Assembly: GCA_013115145.1 (NCBI GenBank)
Contig: JAAPAO010000526.1
Span: 1 to 25,439, forward strand
Direction of reading: 5' to 3'
Source: Perkinsus chesapeaki
Lineage: Eukaryota; Perkinsozoa; Perkinsida; Perkinsidae
Length of the DNA: 25,439 nucleotides
Part shown: positions 1-10,264 of the stretch, one piece after another
Layout: each line of letters begins with the position of its first letter
Position numbering within the stretch: position 1 is the stretch's first letter
Notes under the pieces: generated by a model
Databases searched by the model: none
Told to the model about the DNA's origin: nothing
What the model saw: the letters and a program-made list of their open reading frames with translations, nothing else
Made by a program: the position numbers and the translations under genes

Positions 1-352
1 GCTGTCCGTGCACGCGTGCCGCTTATTGACGACCACAACTAAACTTGTCTACTTCGTAAACCTCACTTAATTGTCCAAATATTGTTGATATTGTTTGATG
101 TCATCTCATCGAGTTTTACTTGTTATCTGTGCTTGTTTTACTGTACTCATCTTTACTTGTTTCATTTGTTATGTGAACGGTTTTAGAGAGCTGCAGTTTT
201 GGAGGACATATTTTTGCTCTACGTTCGCCAAATTTATTTTAACCGCAAAGTCCTCGTTGCTTGGAGCTTGATTTTTCGAGACTAAAGGAAAATTCGGCGG
301 CACTTCGGAGCGGTCTAGATTTTAGTTTTAGTATCGAATTCATCCTAGCACC
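1..352. other. 5' flank of the VPS39-like gene; no gene seen
   Basis: I see no coding segment, tRNA or clear repeat here. The stretch ends just before an ATG at 353 in the context CACCATGG, which resembles a Kozak-type start. Promoter elements could not be identified. Confidence 0.4.
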
Positions 353-3300
353 ATGGCCGCTTGGAAGTTGGCACTGTGAATAAGGATTCAGAATTATAGT
401 TTAGGTTTGTAATTGGGGCATCACCATTGGATGGCAGTGTTGATATTTATACTCTTTGGGATCAAAAGTTGGCTCAATCGCTTACATTACCGGAGCCAAT
501 ATTGGCTATGGGGGCATCACCTGGTGAGGAGGGAGATACAGTTGAAGGAAGAGGAGGAAGGGTAATTGGGGGAAATCAAGCCCGTCTCTGTGCGGAGCGA
601 CGCGCGGATGTCGCCCAACTCGTGTCGTAGGCTTCAAAGAGCTTTAGAGAGTGTTACGGAGATACTTTCTGTGAGAGCGGTCATTGAAGTTGGTAGCTGG
701 AAAAGGATACCTTCGTGGGAATACTTTGTATGTAGAATATAATAGAATATTGTTACTGGGAGTACCGGTCATCTTAAGAGTGTATTTAGTTTGGCGGGCG
801 GCACGCATTCAATTTTTCGAGTTAGGCTTTGAAATTTTAGGCATAGGGGTTTTACACCATGATTACAAATGCATTGTATCGTTGTAGAGAAGCCGCTTTT
901 GTTGGCGTTGTCAGTTGTTGTTCTGTCGTTGTTTTCAGAAGCATGTGAGCCTTTGCTGCCTTGGGACGGCCTCGGGAGCGGTATATGGTTTGGTGCCGAT
1001 ACCATTTGATGTTCAATTAAGAAGGCTAATAGTTGGATTGAAGATAGAACCGGCATTTGACTTATTAAATGCGATGTATCCGCTGGGGGTAGTACCTGGG
1101 TCGTTTGGGAGAAAGACGAGAATGTTAACCTGTTGAGCTGTAGGGAGCTGGTGAGGGTAGAGCGAGAGCTATGGACCTGCTGCATAGGGACGCTGGATGG
1201 CAGTTGTTTTCTAATTTACAGTTCTCACAGGTGAGCGGGGAAGGGGGTTATTGAAGACGAGCTTGTTTGGAAGTTATTTGTATTAAAAATTAGTGATAGT
1301 AGTTGTGTTCATCAAAGTTGTTCTTTTATTTAATAAAGGATATCTCAAGACGTCTATCAAATGGGAGCCCGGTATGAACCGTCGAGATCGAACGGCGCCT
1401 TACGGACCAACACTGGCAGGCGAGGCGATTATTATTTACTATTATTACACGCAAATGAATCTGTGTGTAAATCAAAATATAATGTTCGACATAATAAATA
1501 CTTGTTATTATATTGTATAATAGTGAGGTGGTTTGAAAGATGCGGATGGGAGTGCTTGTTCTGCTTTAGGCGTATCAACATTTATCGTCTCTTCGTGACT
1601 GTGAGCTCGATTGGTGTAAATTATTGCATTTTTGGGAGTATCTTTTGCCGAAGGAGTGGCAGACGGATGTAGAGGGAAGTGCTTTGAAAGAGAGCAGTGT
1701 ATTTGAACCAGTGGAGTTATCAAGGTAATATCTGGAGGTTGAGCATGCAAGATACGAAATAGGTTAAGTTTAGGTCATGCACGATAAGTGTGTATATCTC
1801 CGAGAGGAAGGCCGATTTGATTACCAAAGGGACGCCTGTCGAGGCCAGTCAAGGAGAGCTTGTGAATCTCGCTGGTAATTGACATTGAAGATTAAATTTA
1901 TATTTTTTTCTCTTGTGCAGCACTCCTTCGAGCAGGCTGCCGGAATGCTGTCTAATATTTTTCATATGAAATGACATGGTACTTTTACTATATATATTTT
2001 TATCACTTTTAATTATTTATAGTGCAGCACTTCCCCTTTGGCCAGGCAGGCGAGTGTCACTATTTATTTTTCATACAAAATTGTCGGGGGGATGCATTTG
2101 AACTAAATGGCGTCGTCGTTATGGCGACAATAAGTAACAGCTGATCAGTTGTATGATACAGGTGATTAGTTTTTATTTGTTATCGATATAGCTCATATCG
2201 CTGTTGAACTTAATACTAGTAATACTAGCTTTGACTCTACTCCTCCCATGAAGCTCCTCGGATGTCCTTTATTTTTTCAGATAGGGCGACCGCCACCTTC
2301 CTGGCCTCTAATAGGGATCGAACGAATTCCCCGAAGATACAAAGAGCGGTTGATCTTGTCTTATTAGTGCTGCTTGTCGCTACAGGTAAGGCAAAAATTT
2401 CCGGAAATTTTTTGGAAAATTTTTGGATTTTTTCCCAGATGATCCGAGGTGGAGATTGTGGCTGAATCCAAATGGTCCTCAAGGCGCTGACGAGATCTTG
2501 AAATTACCGATCAATATCACACCGGAAGAATTTCGTGGCGCAGTGAAAAAATTACCTCAGCAACCCAGAGAGGCAAAGGAGGCTGGTGCATGGTTGATGG
2601 CAGCGGCCGCTGGTAGTCGTTGGGGAGGAGAAGCGTTAAGCCTGACGAGAAAATACTTACTGAGGATTGGAGTACGTTGTTAGTGTTGAGATGCAATAGA
2701 GTCGATCGAATAGATAGTAGATATTATTTTACAGAAGGATTTAAATGTGATGTTCCGCCGATTCCATCTGAATTTTTCTGGAGTGTTTGGAAAGCATATG
2801 GCAGCTTATGAATTTTATAAGATCGCGTGCGGTCATCGTTAGTGGGACTACGGTATCGTAGTACGGAACGGCACGGTGGACCGTAGAGTAAGCGCAAAGC
2901 AAATTTTACGGTGATCCGTAACCGTGATTTTGCCCATCTATAGCATAGCTCGATGCTCGGATCTTGTTGCTACTGTGGTTTAACTGATCAAGGTTTTGAG
3001 ATACCTTTCACTTGTAGAGATGCTCAATCGAAACAAAAGGCTGTAGCCAACAGGGCCCGTCCGAGTGATCGATTATTATAGCGGGTTCTTTTGTGCAGAT
3101 AAAAGTGGGGAGGAATCCTTGCGGGTGCGGGCATTATCGCAACTGGATGAGTGTCTGCCTGATAGTGCAGAGAGGCTTTTACAGAGTTTAGCGGAGGCGA
3201 GGAGGGCAGATCCAGAGAGATGGGGAGCAGAGAAGGAAAGGAGGTTTATAAAAAGCTTGGGGAGGTAGTAGGAGGATTGGTGTTTTTTGTGGAGGGGTCG

Positions 3301-6167
3301 ATTCTTCAGCTTATTATTGTCATAAGGGCTTTTGAGGTGTTTTTACTATATGCCGTAACGTGTTGCCGTTTCTGTAGTGGAGGTAGAGGGCAGCGCGGTT
3401 AGGAAGCAAAAGGTCCCTGGTTCGATTCCTGGCGGATACCATTGCTCTTAGTGATTTCGTCGCTGACTCCGCTATCCTTATGCACTCTGTTATCTATGTT
3501 GGCGAATAAATTGCAGAAAACTCTCCCAGTCGACTCCCCGTGGATAGCTAAGCCTCGGTACTGGCTAATTTATGACGCATCTTCTGCTAGGAGCTGCTTT
3601 GAGATCTGAGGGTTCTGATTAAGTCTATGTTGGTAAGAGAGTTAGGGCTCTTGAAATTACAGGTCTACTTCATCAATATGAGTTTATCTTGGCTAACTTA
3701 TTACTCGTCTTTGGCGCTCACTGCCAGGGTCTTTGGGATTCGAGTGTGTTGATTCAGATGTCTGGATTCACTGAGATCGGATGAGGGACGGTTTAAGCGT
3801 GCCAATGACAGTTGGATAGATCTGGTGTCATCTCTTTCGCCTGATACTGTCATACAGGATTTGGATCCATCACCGATGGTAGTGGGGCGGGGGCGGGGTG
3901 TGGACTAAATGATTGGAGTGACGGAAGATATGTTCGGTGCGGCGGGGAAGGTCATACCGTATTTTACTCTGATATACGAAATTGGTATTGGGTAGTCATG
4001 AAGCCGAACGTAACTGTATTTGGGATGGGAAGTTAGAGAATGATCACAGTGAAAGTTTCTGTGATGTATTTTTATTAAGAGGCTTTCTGTGAGGCCGAGG
4101 TGGGGGGAACTACTAATTAAAATAGTTATTTTAACTATATTACATTGACGTTGATACAATCATCTTGGATTTTTGTGAAAACCGGTGTTACGTTGGCGCG
4201 GGTTCGAATCCAGGTGGGGGTATTTCTCTGCTCTTTAGGTTCTTGAGCGATACTTAGTGAGGAAAATTGATGACGATTCGCAAAGTACAGAGGAGGAGAA
4301 AGTGGGTATGAGAACGCAGTTGGCGATATTATATACGAAGGTAGTACTGGAAATAGAACCGGGGACCTTTGGATTGTAAATATATAGACGCCGGCTCTAC
4401 GTGCTAAACTGCTGCCACTGCTAAAAAGCGATGAGAAACTGGATGCGGAGGCTGTATTGGACGGGTCGACTAGACTCGAACCTGTGGAGAGGATGGTAGT
4501 ATTTGAAATTAAATTGACGATAAAATCTGGGTTTTAGGCTTTACTGGGTCGAATGGGCCGACATAGGGACGCATTGCTGGAGTGCTTGGATAAAGGGGAG
4601 GAATACTGTGGAAATGATAAGGTGATATTTGGCGGGCCGCCGGGAGGGAGATCTGGCATCTGGAAAATGTTTTAAAAATGAACATCGATCGGGATTTTTA
4701 GAGCTAGTCGTTGAGTCAACTTTTAAGCCGATAGGCGTTCTCGGTTTAGGGTTTACTTATGTTGTACGTATCACTGCTATTGGAGTTATCGCGGACATCT
4801 GAAGCATTGGTAGTAGTTAATCGACATTATATAGACTTGGATCCGATGGAGGTATTGGATTTGTTACCGGATGATATGTTATTGGATGGTCAGGCATTGA
4901 GGTATGAAGGGGTGGAAATTGGGCTATTTTATATTTCTGTGTTCGGAAAAAAAGACTACTCTCTATGCTGATATATGGATGCTCTTCGGCCGTGTCATTT
5001 CTACAGTATCTTCTACAGTGTCATTTTATATTGTTTCACGATATACGGGCCTTAGCGAAGGTTACTATATCGGGCTTCCTATCCAAGCTGGCAGTATACT
5101 AGATGAAGCCAACGGGCCTAACTAGCTCGCCATCACTTTTTGAGAATATCTCTATTAAGGGATGTATGGGTGGGGCAGGATGCTATTAGGTTGAGAGGAT
5201 ACCGTGGATAAAGTATGCTCCACGCGAAATGCCCTTAATTGAAAATTAACGCCGAAAAGTTGCGGCCGGACGATCTCCGAGATTCGGGGCATGTGGGATT
5301 ACTCGGCGTGCCAAAGCTTTGGGCTCAGCACGCCGGGGACTCGCGTGAAGTATTCAATAACTTTTCAGCTTATGGGAAGCTTATGGCGTCCCTCCATTAT
5401 ACATTGCACAAGCTTAGGTGGATGAGATACCTCCAAAATTTCGAGAGGGACTAATTCAGACTGTAGATGAAGAATGATGGGCTAGTTCAGATAGAGCGAT
5501 TCCGCGGGGGGGGACTAGGCTACGTTAGTGCTTGTTGTTGATAGGCTTCCTTATGTCGTTCTTTGTTTTAGGTATCTTAGGTCGGCATGCGTATCAGCAC
5601 CGATCAGTAGTGAGGATACAGTTTTGGCTGCGGAAAAGATGACGGGGACGATGTTCTTGGATGAGTATTCGCGGTGGCAAAAGGAAAGGGGACGGTAATA
5701 TAAGGAGGGGCGCTACTGCAGGATTATTAATTATTTTGTTTGTATTATGAACAAAGTCTTATCGAGACGTATCGTATTACGACCTTTGTAAATGAATAGT
5801 TCTTGATAGTTAAAGGTGGAATAGTTAAAATTATCGATGGAGAGAATTTGTGATTTAATATCGTTATATGACACTGCCGTCCATAAAGATTTAGCTGAGT
5901 CGTGAAGTGTTGAACCTTTTCCCGAGTAAACTTGGGAATTCCGCTTAATAAGTGGCGCTTCATCCTATTCCTTGAAGGTACGTAGTGATGTCAGAAGAGA
6001 GAGCATGTCCAGTGTGCAATAGGAGATTTGTGGCGAGTGACGGAGAGGCGACAGCTAAGCCGTTCGTTGTGTACCCGAATAACGTGGTTGTTCACGTTCA
6101 GTGTGCTGATCCTAGTTTGAGTGTGTGCCCGGTGACGGGAGTGAAATTCAGTCCGACGTTAAAATGA
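353..6167 (+). CDS. VPS39/TGFBRAP1-like HOPS/CORVET tethering subunit (spliced gene)
   Basis: Proteins of this family tether late-endosomal/vacuolar membranes and bind Rab GTPases as HOPS or CORVET subunits. My exon model stays in frame throughout: 353-375, 405-523, 841-875, 939-1088, 1144-1230, 1570-1724, 2315-2385, 2439-2671, 2735-2837, 3099-3264, 3776-3878, 4239-4340, 4388-4495, 4538-4621, 4750-4901, 5572-5694, 5978-6167 (2004 nt, 667 aa). Diagnostic pieces are a CNH-like strand (DGSVDIYTL), GAVYGLVPIPFDVQLRRL, IQRAVDLVLL, VLERYLVRKI, ALLGRMGRHRDALL followed by EEYC, and LDPMEVLDLLPDD. The last exon holds the Vps39_2 zinc-binding domain: CPVC, then VYPNNVVVHVQC, then CPVTG. VPS39 is usually about 850-880 aa. 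The CNH half looks short, and exons between 524 and 838 may be missing from my model. The start ATG is supported by the phase of a 29-nt intron. The family call is firm; VPS39, VPS3 and TGFBRAP1 cannot be separated. Confidence 0.86.
3368..3440 (+). pseudogene. degenerate tRNA-like sequence inside a VPS39 intron
   Basis: This lies in the intron 3265-3775. A perfect B-box (GGTTCGATTCC, from 3419) sits in a T-arm with one mismatch. The ends can pair as a 7-bp acceptor stem with one mismatch (GTTTCTG at 3368 with CGGATAC at 3433), and the length is exactly 73 nt. The D and anticodon arms do not fold properly, so it is probably a decayed tRNA or tRNA-derived element rather than a working gene. Confidence 0.32.
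4195..4220 (+). other. isolated perfect B-box (tRNA T-arm-like) in the next VPS39 intron
   Basis: GGTTCGAATCC at 4201-4211 matches the pol III B-box consensus exactly, within the intron 3879-4238. The flanking T-stem pairs only 3 of 5, and I found no matching acceptor or A-box, so there is no tRNA here. It may be a tRNA-derived relic or chance. Confidence 0.25.
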
Positions 6168-6244
6168 CTGTTTCTATTGAAGAGGGGTTTAGTAGGAAAT
6201 TGGAGGGATGGAATTAAGTTGATTTTCTCACGCGCCACGTAATT

Positions 6245-7189
6245 ATGCTTGCGAGGAGCTGGTCGAGAGTGACTTGCCGAGGAGGGCTTTGTGTGGCGGG
6301 ACAATTGCGTTGGCATTCGCATGGGCATCTGCATGGAGGAGAGATGACAGGAGCTGAACTAACTGAGGAGTTGAAGGCGGATAGGCAGGCTGTAGTGGAA
6401 AGGACTAAACGGTGCTATAAAGGGGAGGGGTTGGGCACTATGTGATTCGCAGAAGGTTTGGCGATAAGATGGTATATTACCATCCCGTATACCATAGTTC
6501 ACCATTAATAAACAAAGTCTGTGAAATTCGAATGATTTATGTTAGACCCTAACAGCTAGAATAATATTTATATTTATTATTTTCCTTTTTTTCATTCTGA
6601 GCTACACTTTCTCCTGCAGGTCAGTGTGACTGTCTTGCCGCGACAGTCTTGTTAAGCAACATATCTGTTGCTGTACCTGAGAGGGGTAGAGTGTGATTCC
6701 TCCATATGGCGTTCTTTGTGTAAGAGTCTTGAGGCTGAGCTTTAAGCCTTAAGCTCAATGATCCGGGTAGCGAACCGGTCCGCTGCTCGATCTTAAAAAA
6801 ACCGCTCTACGAGAGCCGTAGGTCCTAGGGGCTGCCGCATACTTTTTGGCATACGATTTGAGAGTCGCTGCGAACGTTAGAGGGGCGAACCTAGTTCATC
6901 CGGCGAACAACCTTTATGGTTGAATCATATTGAAGAGAGGGACTTGGAAGCTTGGGAGGTTGGTATCGTCTCCATTTTAGTGTCCGTAAAGTGATGTCGC
7001 CGGAGGAGACAAAAGCATTGGTGATGCCATCGAGGCTGCCGGAGGATTTTATTGAGGAAACTTTAATACCGCACATGGAGAACTGCATTAGATTTAATAT
7101 AAAAGTATGTACTAAAGGGGAGGGTGGAGAATCTTTGGCAGCTGTTGTGGGCGGATTCAGAAATGGCAGAAGTGATTCGTATTCGGTGA
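6245..7189 (+). CDS. small unrecognised protein with a likely mitochondrial presequence (3 exons)
   Basis: Exons 6245-6411, 6981-7104 and 7142-7189 join in frame (339 nt, 112 aa). The introns are 569 nt and 37 nt, both GT-AG; the 37-nt one starts GTATGT and contains TACTAA. The N-terminus (MLARSWSRVTCRGG...) is rich in Arg and lacks acidic residues over about 30 positions, as expected of an amphipathic mitochondrial targeting peptide. The rest is charged and helical, with ELTEELKADRQAVVERTKR and SRLPEDFIEETLIPHMENC, and ends in VIRIR. I recognise no family. The start lies only 77 bp after the VPS39 stop on the same strand. If the last intron is retained, the frame instead reads through to a stop at 7192-7194. 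The gene is likely real; the mitochondrial location is inferred. Confidence 0.6.
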
Positions 7190-7694
7190 TGTAATGGATA
7201 TCGCTATTATAAATAGTGAGTTAATTATTATAAATTATAATATTGTTTACTGTGTATGATTTATATCGGCATTAAAATAACAATATCTATATAAAATAGA
7301 AGAAGCATTAGACAGTTGATAAATGATATAACAAAAAATGCTGTATCGTACGCCGCAACGATCGCATACGTCTACGTATGGAGAATGTCTATTTGATTGA
7401 ATAAGAAAGTATATGGTAGGAGGTGGGAGGTTTCGGGCCGAATAATAGCAGCTGGGCTACATGGGTTGGAATTTTCGACTTCAACTTCCAAAATCTTGAA
7501 TCAAAATAAGGGTCACTCCAATATAAGTAAAATGTAGATGTATACAGTGTAATAACGTAGGATAGTTTACACAACTGGACATATAATCTGCATACTGATA
7601 TCGGACATTCGATATGCTAGAACGGGTTCATTAAATCATTCAATTTGAATGGCCCTATATAACGTTACTTAATGCCACTTCAGCAGCCAGTGTG
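7190..7694. other. AT-rich spacer, no gene seen
   Basis: The spacer is rich in A and T, with several in-frame stops on both strands. A small open stretch on the minus strand (7389-7574) has no protein-like character. It presumably holds the 3' end of the small upstream gene and the promoter of the helical-repeat gene, but no specific site can be named. Confidence 0.4.
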
Positions 7695-9481
7695 ATGTCG
7701 TTTGGTAGTCGGATGAGAAAATATGGTATCATCTCTCAACGGATTGTGAAGGACGTGTTATCTTAGACGTACACGCCAGCCGAGCTCACTCAGCTAACCA
7801 GAGGATATGCGCTGTATACATATAGAAGAGATACGAGCGGGAACGGACCATTGATGGAGTATTTGGCTGAAATGATAAAGTCGAGGATGGTCGCTTTTAC
7901 GGCTATTGAGATCGTAATATTTTGGAGAGATGATTGTTGTTCGTCAGTGTGAGATCAGTCTGTGAAGGGGGATTATAGTGGGGATGATTATTAAATGATA
8001 TTACGATTCAAATTTATGTATAGCACGGCCTGACACAATAGAATTTAATAATAATAGTTGCCAGGAAGTGGTAACATTCGTGAATGAATGCTGTATAGAA
8101 ACGTAATTTCCAGGCAGTACGTGCTCTAAAAACGAGTAGAAGTAAGCCGCCGATTTAGGTTCGTTGGGAGTTTTCAGTATATCGACTTTGGCTGTCTCTA
8201 AAAACGTGACCTAACTCTGTGGCTCCCCTTAATTCAAATATCTTAGGTTGATATTCTACCAGCATGCCAGACTCTTTTTGAGAACGATACTGAACTGTTC
8301 GACATGTTAACTGAGAGGATCAAGGTTACCGGAAAAACTATTTTTTCTCAAAAAGTCGTATTTCCTAGGAAACCATCAACGACTATAGCGCATTAAACTT
8401 GATTGGTCTTGTCCGGACTTTCGCGCGCCGTGAAATTGATAAGAAGGAGACTAACCAAGGTTATCCTGTACGGGAGATACTCATACCGAGATTGAAGGAA
8501 GCTTTGGAGAGGTATTGTAGTGGGATGGAGTGAGCATATCTTTGTGGAGGCTCATATAGATACGATACTGCGGAGGTCTGCGATATCATAGTAGCAATTG
8601 CGGACTCGGCCGCTACGGATAAGACTATTAGTATGGATTTGCCGATAATGCAAAGTGTGCTGCCTGAACTAGAGCATAGGCTTGATGACTTGGGTGAGAC
8701 AATTCCGTTGGTGACGCATATTGCTGTGGCGTGGGCCCTGGCGAGGCTGGGAATCTACCATGAGGGGTATCTTGATCGAGTGGCTAAAATTATACACGAG
8801 AAGGAAAGTATAAGAAACGATATAACTCCTCGGTATTTGGTGAGGTTGATATGGATATACTGTAAGTGTGATGCGCTGGATAAGATTGTGGCGGATATAG
8901 GACCGGTTTTGGAGACAAGTGTGGGATATATGGGCGCAGCGCAGTTTGCGAGGTTGGCGCAATGCAGTCATCAAATGGAGAAGGTCAAGGATATTGTTGA
9001 TGTTCAGAGCATGGTGGATCGATTAGGCGATCGATTATGCAGCGAGCTTGTAGTTGGTATTGAAGATAACATTACGAATGTGAGCAAGCTCGGTACGGCA
9101 GACGCCTGCTATGTGCTGCTCGGTTTAATAGAATCTGGGACCATTGAGAAAGGCTTCGAGAGGCCGGTGGATGCCGATGGGAATTACTTGGCGTGGATGA
9201 AAGACGGATCGCGTTTGGGCCGCTTGTTGACGTATGTGCATAAATTCCAGGACGATTTCGAGGCGACTGAAATTCAGAAAATTATAAGAGTGTTGCATGT
9301 CATGCAAAAAGGAGCGTACAGAGAATATCTTGATTTGTTGCCTGCATCTTGGGAGTCGCAGAAGAAAGATACGCTTCATCGCATCGCGAAGAAAAAGGAA
9401 GTCGAGGAGAAGTTTTTGGTTGAAGAGGCTAAAAGAGAGAGGAAGGAGCAGGGATTTTTTAAGAGGGTTTTTGGGATGTGA
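7695..9481 (+). CDS. alpha-helical repeat protein, heptatricopeptide-like (4 exons, 415 aa)
   Basis: Exons 7695-7725, 7780-7913, 8369-8529 and 8560-9481 join in frame (1248 nt, 415 aa). The introns are 54, 455 and 30 nt, all GT-AG. The protein is a chain of paired amphipathic helices such as ELTQLTRGYALYTYRR, DYSALNLIGLVRTFARREI, DTAEVCDIIVAIADSA, VTHIAVAWALARLGIY and RYLVRLIWIYCKCDAL. The spacing (x-x-a-x-x-a-x-A-x-a-R/K) recalls the heptatricopeptide-type repeats of alveolate organelle RNA-binding proteins, many of which end in a RAP domain. No RAP domain is visible here. The tail is instead a charged Lys/Glu helix ending FFKRVFGM. A role in mitochondrial RNA metabolism is possible by analogy only. 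The start ATG gives the correct phase across the 54-nt intron. Confidence 0.78.
8274..8355. repeat. inverted repeat close to a 3' splice site
   Basis: CTTTTTGAGAA (8274-8284) and its exact complement TTCTCAAAAAG (8345-8355) lie 60 nt apart, near the 3' end of the intron 7914-8368 (acceptor at 8368). The same 11-mer occurs at 5136-5146 in a VPS39 intron. A stem would bring the branch region and acceptor into a hairpin; any effect on splicing is speculation. Confidence 0.5.
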
Positions 9482-9688
9482 ATGTGATATGGCTTTTGGA
9501 CACGTTTCTGACTGACAGAAGTGTCGGCGATATTGTTGCGTTAGAGTGTTCATCCTTGGGGAGCGATCGATCTTATATTCTTGGTGCGCTAGTTGTCATA
9601 GATATCTTGTTGTGTAGGCTACACTCAGTCATGCAGTACAGCTGAGTGAGTTATTAATCATACTCCAAATAAGTCCTAAAATGAGAGG

Positions 9689-9721
9689 ATACTACTAGTA
9701 TGATAATCATACTAGTAGTAT
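9689..9721. repeat. perfect 16-bp inverted repeat with a 1-nt centre
   Basis: ATACTACTAGTATGAT (9689-9704) pairs perfectly with 9706-9721 around a single central base at 9705. This is one of the longest perfect palindromes in the window. It lies between genes, about 200 bp after the helical-repeat gene. Confidence 0.9.
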
Positions 9722-9963
9722 GGTCTTCCACCATGTGGCTTGATAGTTAATCTATCATAGATTTGAATTTTATGACATTCCTACAGGAAGTATGTGTCTC
9801 GGAATCGGCCTGCTTCGAGTCTCACAGCTTGTTCAGCTGTTAAACTTTGACGAGCCTTGTTATTTCTTTTTTGCGCAGCCTGATCGGATCGTGGCCTCGG
9901 AGCCAGAGGGCTATGTTTAATCCCATCCCGTACTACTAGTACGGTACTGGGTCATGAATGATT

Positions 9964-10034
9964 CTCCATGCATCATTTTCTTGACTGAAAAGAATGATGC
10001 ATGGAGGTTCCAGAGAGTCTCCAGGAGGGAGACT
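9964..10034. repeat. two neighbouring hairpins (14-bp and 7-bp stems)
   Basis: CTCCATGCATCATT (9964-9977) pairs perfectly with 9993-10006 over a 15-nt loop. AGTCTCC (10016-10022) pairs with GGAGACT (10028-10034) over a 5-nt loop. They are part of the hairpin-dense tract that starts near 9.6 kb. Confidence 0.85.
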
Positions 10035-10264
10035 GTTGCTGGGGCACGTACGACGCAGGCTACGGCGAACGCCATTCTATTAATTTGATAGAATCACGTT
10101 GATACCCACGGTAGAGACAGCGAGACGCTCTGATGCATCCTCGCAGGTTCCCATAACGGAAGCAACGCGCAACGAGATCCCATCTCATATAATGCTGGGA
10201 TTTGGATGAACCAAATTGGTTCTTCCCAAACTGGCCGCCAGTTCCTGACGGCTCGTCAAAGCAG

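Larger units (their letters stand above)
9482..10264. other. hairpin-rich spacer with one possible exon
   Basis: No complete gene can be read. A strong polypyrimidine/AG acceptor near 9880 (TTTCTTTTTTGCGCAG) is followed by a short open segment (PDRIVASEPEGY). A second open segment follows an acceptor at about 10145 (VPITEATRNEIPSHIMLGFG). Both could be 5' exons of the BRO1-like gene that follows. The stretch also contains several perfect hairpins, listed separately. Confidence 0.35.

Noticed and set aside
769-1185. 138-codon minus-strand frame
   Set aside because: It is the antisense shadow of the VPS39 exon 939-1088, which carries a family-diagnostic segment.
4341-4420. Antisense tRNA-like sequence with a partial B-box
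   Set aside because: The T-stem does not pair and half of it is VPS39 exon. Mentioned only as weak support in a finding.
5239-5454. 71-codon + strand frame inside the VPS39 intron 4902-5571
   Set aside because: Joining the flanking exons directly (GQALR to YLRSA) reproduces the family sequence in phase, so this frame lies in an intron and has no splice support.
8669-8974. 101-codon minus-strand frame
   Set aside because: It is the antisense shadow of the long fourth exon of the helical-repeat gene.
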